Assembly (NCBI GenBank): GCA_003024985.2
Contig: PXIH01S0002522.1
DNA: 11,620 bases
Strand: one strand, 5' to 3'
Source of the DNA: Euperipatoides rowelli
Lineage: Eukaryota > Onychophora > Udeonychophora > Euonychophora > Peripatopsidae
The notes beneath the pieces were generated by a model. It saw nothing but the letters and a program-made list of their open reading frames with translations. It had not been told where the DNA came from and did no database searches. Positions 10,701-11,620 of this stretch are shown here, in pieces (position 1 is the first letter of the stretch; each line of letters starts with the position of its first letter). The position numbers and the translations under genes are program-made.

Positions 10701-11197
10701 TCTGGACGTCCAGGTTCTAAAATAAATTTTGTTTCTATATTGTGAAAAAAGTATTTTGAATGAATATGAGTAGGCCTACACTATGGCAGTGACATCTATA
10801 TTGAGCATTCTATTCTTGTGTCTGCAGAACAATTTTAGCCTCACAGTTGGCACTTATATATATTTTTTTCATGTCAGAATGTTCAATCCAAAATGTAATA
10901 CTTTGTAACTTTAATTGCCTACTTACCTTGAATACTCTAGTTGACTATCACTTCCACATAAGGAGCCCAGGTTACTATCTGCATTTTCAATAAACTAAAG
11001 TAAAGAAAATAACAAAAAAATTAGTGATTTTATTAAATAATTTAAAAAATGAAAATGTCAATAAATGTATGTCTTACATCATAATAAAACGTTTCTGGGA
11101 TAAACTTTCCCTCTCCTTTCGGTAAACTAATTTTTGGACTCTCTATAACTGAATAGTCTGAAACAAATCCTGGTGGAGGTGAATGGCGATCTGTAGG
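1642..11197 (-). CDS. MAP3K2/3-like: MEKK2/MEKK3-like MAP kinase kinase kinase, internal part (six exons)
   Basis: The coding parts are, in transcript order, 11197-11078, 10994-10927, 9076-9033, 7077-7033, 5009-4821 and 1790-1642 on the minus strand. They join to 615 nt (205 codons) without a stop, and every phase fits the next exon, which is strong evidence that the chain is right. Members of this family phosphorylate MAP2Ks (MEK5 to ERK5, also JNK and p38 routes) in the cytoplasm. They carry an N-terminal PB1 domain, a Ser/Thr-rich linker and a C-terminal kinase domain. Only the linker and the first 50 residues of the kinase exon lie here. Matches recalled from vertebrate MEKK2/3 are SPPPG, FIPE, TFP.RR, SPRAP.NW, GAFG.VYLCYD and [14 protein letters not shown]1 exons are expected beyond 11620, and the αC helix and catalytic loop left of position 1. 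The ends are therefore window limits, not breaks. Whether it is MAP3K2, MAP3K3 or their pre-duplication ancestor cannot be decided. Confidence 0.93.
2162..2490 (+). pseudogene. Tc1/mariner-superfamily transposase fragment, decayed
   Basis: This is a broken plus-strand copy of the C-terminal half of a DDE transposase that would have cut and pasted its own element. Recognisable blocks are spread over three frames: [16 protein letters not shown] (from 2162; the Asp of KDGAP is the second catalytic acidic residue), RHGQTPWPP-stop-SPD and LLFLWG (from 2242), TPVSDVAT (from 2331), [12 protein letters not shown] (from about 2366) and DDVLKVVNA (from 2434). Intact relatives read QQDGAP, GxxxWPPRSPDLTPLDFFLWG and then PVSDVATL. 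Here there are at least four frame changes and several stops. The Asp expected just before FLWG is missing, so it cannot be active. The stop inside WPP-SPD is TGA, as expected from CpG decay of a CGA Arg codon. The N-terminal half and terminal repeats were not found. It lies in the intron antisense to the host gene. Confidence 0.85.
3379..3785 (+). repeat. TTATAACAA repeat cluster, probable decayed Tigger/pogo-like element or MITE
   Basis: The nonamer TTATAACAA occurs exactly at 3388, 3451, 3482 and 3727, with a variant TTGTAACAA at 3762, all on the plus strand. Three copies are linked to a nearby GTCCTG or GTTCCTGAC. The cluster ends in TTGTAACAAGGTTCAGCTGTA, close to the GTTATAACGAGGTTCGACTGTA-type ends that I recall from Tigger/pogo-like DNA transposons of invertebrates, with CpG sites decayed. 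The left end may be TTACAGTTATTTATAACAA at 3379. No transposase coding sequence remains. The family name is inference. Confidence 0.45.
3549..3566. repeat. 18-bp perfect palindrome built from TACTGTA/TACAGTA
   Basis: ATATACTGTACAGTATAT is self-complementary without mismatch. It is formed by two overlapping copies, TACTGTA and TACAGTA, of the heptamer that is over-represented throughout the window. Confidence 0.8.
4460..4690. repeat. C-rich/A-rich low-complexity stretch with ambiguous base
   Basis: This stretch includes a C run of 16 positions (4545-4560) interrupted by N at 4550, then A-rich sequence with repeated AAAGA, then C-rich blocks (ACTCCCCC, CACCACCCCTG). Frames translated through it are artefacts of composition. 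The N marks an unresolved homopolymer or a closed assembly gap, so local length is unreliable. It may be the core of an old repeat, but no ends were seen. Confidence 0.6.
4821..5009 (-). CDS. MAP3K2/3-like: MEKK2/3-like exon E: Ser/Asp-rich regulatory linker
   Basis: This 189-nt exon encodes 63 residues and is in phase 1 at both ends. The acceptor is CCTATTATATAG and the donor is AGAT|GTAAGT (4820-4815). It starts [17 protein letters not shown], passes through the Ser/Asp run [20 protein letters not shown] and ends at [10 protein letters not shown], just ahead of the kinase domain. Vertebrate MEKK2 has a comparable STSSGSSIFTPE segment at this point, so DFSLSSS…RTPE is likely its equivalent. 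The run is probably disordered and rich in phosphorylation sites. The minus strand stays open past the exon into the intron, so borders were set by splice sites and phase. Reading the plus strand here gives only shadow frames. Confidence 0.9.
5716..5816. repeat. Two copies of a diverged ~34-bp unit, 65 bp apart
   Basis: GTTCCTTACCTCACCTTGCA at 5716 and GTTCCTTATCTCATCTTGCA at 5781 are followed by (G/C)TGGATCG and a related C-rich end. The second copy continues into a 7-bp inverted repeat, TGGATCG (5803-5809) and CGATCCA (5818-5824). It is either a short tandem duplication or part of an unrecognised repeat family. Confidence 0.65.
6570..6580. repeat. Target-site duplication, copy at SINE 3' end
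   Basis: AACCAACATTT is identical to the copy at 6782-6792 and directly abuts the poly(A) tail (poly-T on the plus strand) of the SINE. Confidence 0.88.
6581..6781 (-). mobile_element. tRNA-derived SINE
   Basis: Read on the minus strand, it begins TATCGGTGGCTCAGTGG. This contains a perfect pol III A box, TGGCTCAGTGG (6774-6764). The B box GGTTCAAGTTC (6719-6709) follows about 55 nt later, inside a T-arm-like hairpin with a 7-bp stem (GCATGAG/CTCATGC, 6729-6703). A body of about 110 nt unrelated to tRNA follows and ends in AATATAGGAATA plus poly(A). The insertion is flanked by the 11-bp direct repeat AACCAACATTT (plus strand 6570-6580 and 6782-6792), a classic target-site duplication from LINE-assisted retrotransposition. 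Because the tail and duplication are still exact, the insertion is fairly young. It has the same orientation as the host gene. The spurious frame through it codes nothing. Confidence 0.9.
6782..6792. repeat. Target-site duplication, copy at SINE 5' end
   Basis: AACCAACATTT is an exact copy of 6570-6580, directly next to the tRNA-like head of the SINE. Confidence 0.88.
7033..7077 (-). CDS. MAP3K2/3-like: MEKK2/3-like exon D: 45-nt micro-exon with basic motif
   Basis: This 45-nt exon is in phase 1 at both ends. It has an excellent acceptor (TTTTATCTTTCTTAG) and a weaker donor, AAAG|GTAATC (7032-7027). It reads [15 protein letters not shown]. The TFP..RR..TS pattern matches the KTFPRARR block of vertebrate MEKK2, a basic stretch ahead of the Ser-rich segment. 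The Arg-rich run followed by Thr-Ser looks like a site for a basophilic kinase, which is inference only. Because its length is a multiple of three and both phases agree, it can be skipped without a frameshift. The non-consensus donor would make it a plausible alternative cassette. Confidence 0.85.
8035..8550 (+). pseudogene. Non-LTR retrotransposon (RTE-like LINE) reverse-transcriptase C-terminal remnant
   Basis: The plus strand carries the decayed tail of a LINE polyprotein that once copied RNA into DNA at nicked target sites. In order: [13 protein letters not shown] (8058), an altered GW.KWR..G segment, [12 protein letters not shown] (about 8167), RWICGLM (8276), [14 protein letters not shown] (from about 8308, shifted frame), and KVKVRGRPR with WLNCVKDI (about 8411-8463). 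Intact relatives read NFKYLGS, LKLKGKVYRT, MLRWMCG, RNEYIRGSVKVAPL and RGRPKKRWLDCVKEDM. These belong to the RTE-type LINEs, the group that includes BovB. There are at least eight stops and several frameshifts. The palm domain and endonuclease are absent, as expected for a 5'-truncated copy. It is antisense to the host gene. The clade assignment is from memory. Confidence 0.85.
8734..8745. repeat. C12 homopolymer run
   Basis: Twelve C in a row, followed by TTCCCTCC. It is conspicuous in A/T-rich DNA. The length may be imprecise. Confidence 0.75.
8800..9004. repeat. Perfect 98-bp tandem duplication (2.1 copies)
   Basis: Unit 1 at 8800-8897 and unit 2 at 8898-8995 are identical at every position. 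A 9-base start of a third unit (TAATGATGT) follows at 8996-9004. The unit begins TAATGATGTAGCTAATTCAG and ends GACAAATGCAATGG. Absence of any difference means a very recent duplication, an allele-specific event or an assembly artefact. It ends 28 bp from exon C on the intron side. Confidence 0.95.
9033..9076 (-). CDS. MAP3K2/3-like: MEKK2/3-like exon C: 44-nt micro-exon of linker
   Basis: This 44-nt micro-exon enters in phase 2 and leaves in phase 1. The acceptor is a long T tract ending TTTTTTTAAAG. The donor is ACA|GTAAGT (9032-9027). With the two bases carried from exon B it reads [15 protein letters not shown], then one base joins exon D. A loosely similar RAQSYP segment occurs at this place in vertebrate MEKK2, but homology is weak. 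Support comes from consensus borders, frame closure and strand agreement. The donor is only about 23 bp from the end of a 98-bp tandem duplication (8800-9004). The preceding intron is 1850 nt. Confidence 0.72.
9077..10926 (-). other. 1850-nt intron between exons B and C, no recognised element
   Basis: The donor is GTAAGT (10926-10921) and the acceptor is TTTTTTTAAAG (9077). I find no coding remnant, RNA gene or clear repeat inside. Only scattered TACAGTA heptamers (9213, 10488) and one 10-bp palindrome, GTAGGCCTAC (10770-10779), stand out. Confidence 0.8.
10927..10994 (-). CDS. MAP3K2/3-like: MEKK2/3-like exon B: linker
   Basis: This 68-nt exon encodes 22 codons plus two bases (AG) that are completed by exon C. 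The acceptor is CTTTACTTTAG and the donor is the consensus AAG|GTAAGT (10926-10921). The peptide is [20 protein letters not shown] followed by YS, an acidic and Ser-rich linker that corresponds in place to the Ser-rich stretch after FIPES in vertebrate MEKK2. Sequence identity to vertebrates is low. The call rests on phase closure with exons A and C, the good splice sites and the position only 83 nt from exon A. No catalytic residue is expected in this part. Confidence 0.82.
10995..11077 (-). other. 83-nt intron between exons A and B
   Basis: A minimal intron with donor GTAAGA (11077-11072), T-rich tract and acceptor CTTTACTTTAG (10995). A branch-point-like CACTAAT lies at 11026-11020, with the likely branch A about 27 nt before the acceptor, a normal distance. 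All other complete introns here are 22 to 37 times longer. Confidence 0.85.
11078..11197 (-). CDS. MAP3K2/3-like: MEKK2/3-like exon A: start of post-PB1 linker
   Basis: This 120-nt exon encodes 40 residues in phase 0 at both ends. The acceptor is TTTTTCCATAG at 11198 and upward. The donor is GTAAGA at 11077-11072. The residues begin [11 protein letters not shown] and end [13 protein letters not shown]. In vertebrate MEKK2 the segment just after the PB1 domain has the same SPPPGY and GEFIPES blocks at similar spacing, so this is the conserved head of the regulatory linker. A second AG seven bases inside the exon (CCTACAG) could serve as an alternative acceptor and would change the upstream phase. 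I chose the first because it directly follows the T-rich tract. With both ends in phase 0, skipping would keep the frame. Confidence 0.88.
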
Positions 11198-11620
11198 CTA
11201 TGGAAAAATATAATAAATACTGTACACTATATTTCAGCTTTAAATTAATATTGTATATAGTATAATACATACAGGTACTATACACTGTATATATATTATT
11301 TTTTAAGCTATTTGACTTATTATTGTTAAAAAAATAAGCTAATGGTACCGTACTCCAAATAAATCCTTTTAGATAAAAAATAAGCCACCAGTGTAATCAT
11401 ATATTGATATAGTATTTGATAATGGTGATAGGAATGATTTTCTCTTTGTCATGTGAGTAGAGGGAGCTCATAGCCATGTGTCATTCAAATAAACTGACAT
11501 ATTCTTTAACAACCCAACACTGCTAATATATATATGTCCGATACTGAACTAACTAGGCTTCGTCGGGTTAAAAATGGTTCGCCTCATGGAGTCTCCCTCC
11601 CCCCTATTAACTCCATTCTA
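11198..11620 (-). other. Intron upstream of exon A (incomplete), no recognised element
   Basis: At least 423 nt of A/T-rich sequence preceding the acceptor at 11198. I find no PB1-domain exon. It contains TACTGTA next to TATATA-rich DNA at 11219-11300 and a short C-rich end (11592-11603). Nothing else is recognisable. Confidence 0.7.

Noticed and set aside
10770-10779. GTAGGCCTAC 10-bp palindrome
   Set aside because: A single short palindrome with no linked structure. It may be a common word in this genome.
1-11620. CRISPR array, operon, phage defence or other prokaryotic system
   Set aside because: Spliced eukaryotic kinase exons, SINE/LINE remnants and A/T-rich introns rule out a prokaryotic context. 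No regularly spaced repeats exist.

Overview
This is an A+T-rich (roughly 70%) eukaryotic, almost certainly animal, nuclear DNA segment. It holds the middle of one split gene on the minus strand. Six short exons, at 11197-11078, 10994-10927, 9076-9033, 7077-7033, 5009-4821 and 1790-1642, have GT/AG borders. Their reading phases close exactly (0, 2, 1, 1, 1, 0), giving 615 nt or 205 codons. The product is a MEKK2/MEKK3-like MAP kinase kinase kinase (MAP3K2/3 family). The first exon carries the SPPPG and GxFIPE linker motifs that follow the PB1 domain in this family. The middle exons encode a Ser-rich regulatory linker. The last exon starts the kinase domain, with the glycine loop GSGAFGQV and the ATP-binding lysine in AVKQV. 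The PB1 exons should lie beyond 11620, and the rest of the kinase domain lies left of position 1. I see no promoter, start codon, stop codon or poly(A) signal of this gene here.

The remaining ~95% is intron, much of it old mobile DNA. The 3.0 kb intron before the kinase exon holds a decayed Tc1/mariner-superfamily transposase fragment (plus strand, about 2162-2490), a cluster of TTATAACAA repeats that looks like a degenerate DNA-transposon end or MITE (about 3379-3785), and a low-complexity C-rich stretch with one undetermined base (4550). The next intron upstream holds a tRNA-derived SINE (6581-6781) with clear A and B boxes, a poly(A) tail and an 11-bp target-site duplication. This SINE appears to sit inside an older element with imperfect inverted arms (6246-6390 and 6822-6979). 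A decayed RTE-like LINE reverse-transcriptase tail lies at about 8035-8550, and a perfect 98-bp tandem duplication at 8800-9004 almost touches the next exon. The two rightmost introns (1850 bp and 83 bp) look free of recognisable elements.

The species cannot be named with confidence. The linker differs strongly from vertebrate MEKK2/3 while the kinase start is well conserved, and the element mix fits an invertebrate or basal chordate, possibly marine. The heptamer TACTGTA/TACAGTA is strikingly frequent across the window. No prokaryote-type system, CRISPR array or operon is present. The most interesting structures are the nested SINE in a fold-back element, the enriched heptamer, and the frame-preserving small exons of the kinase linker.
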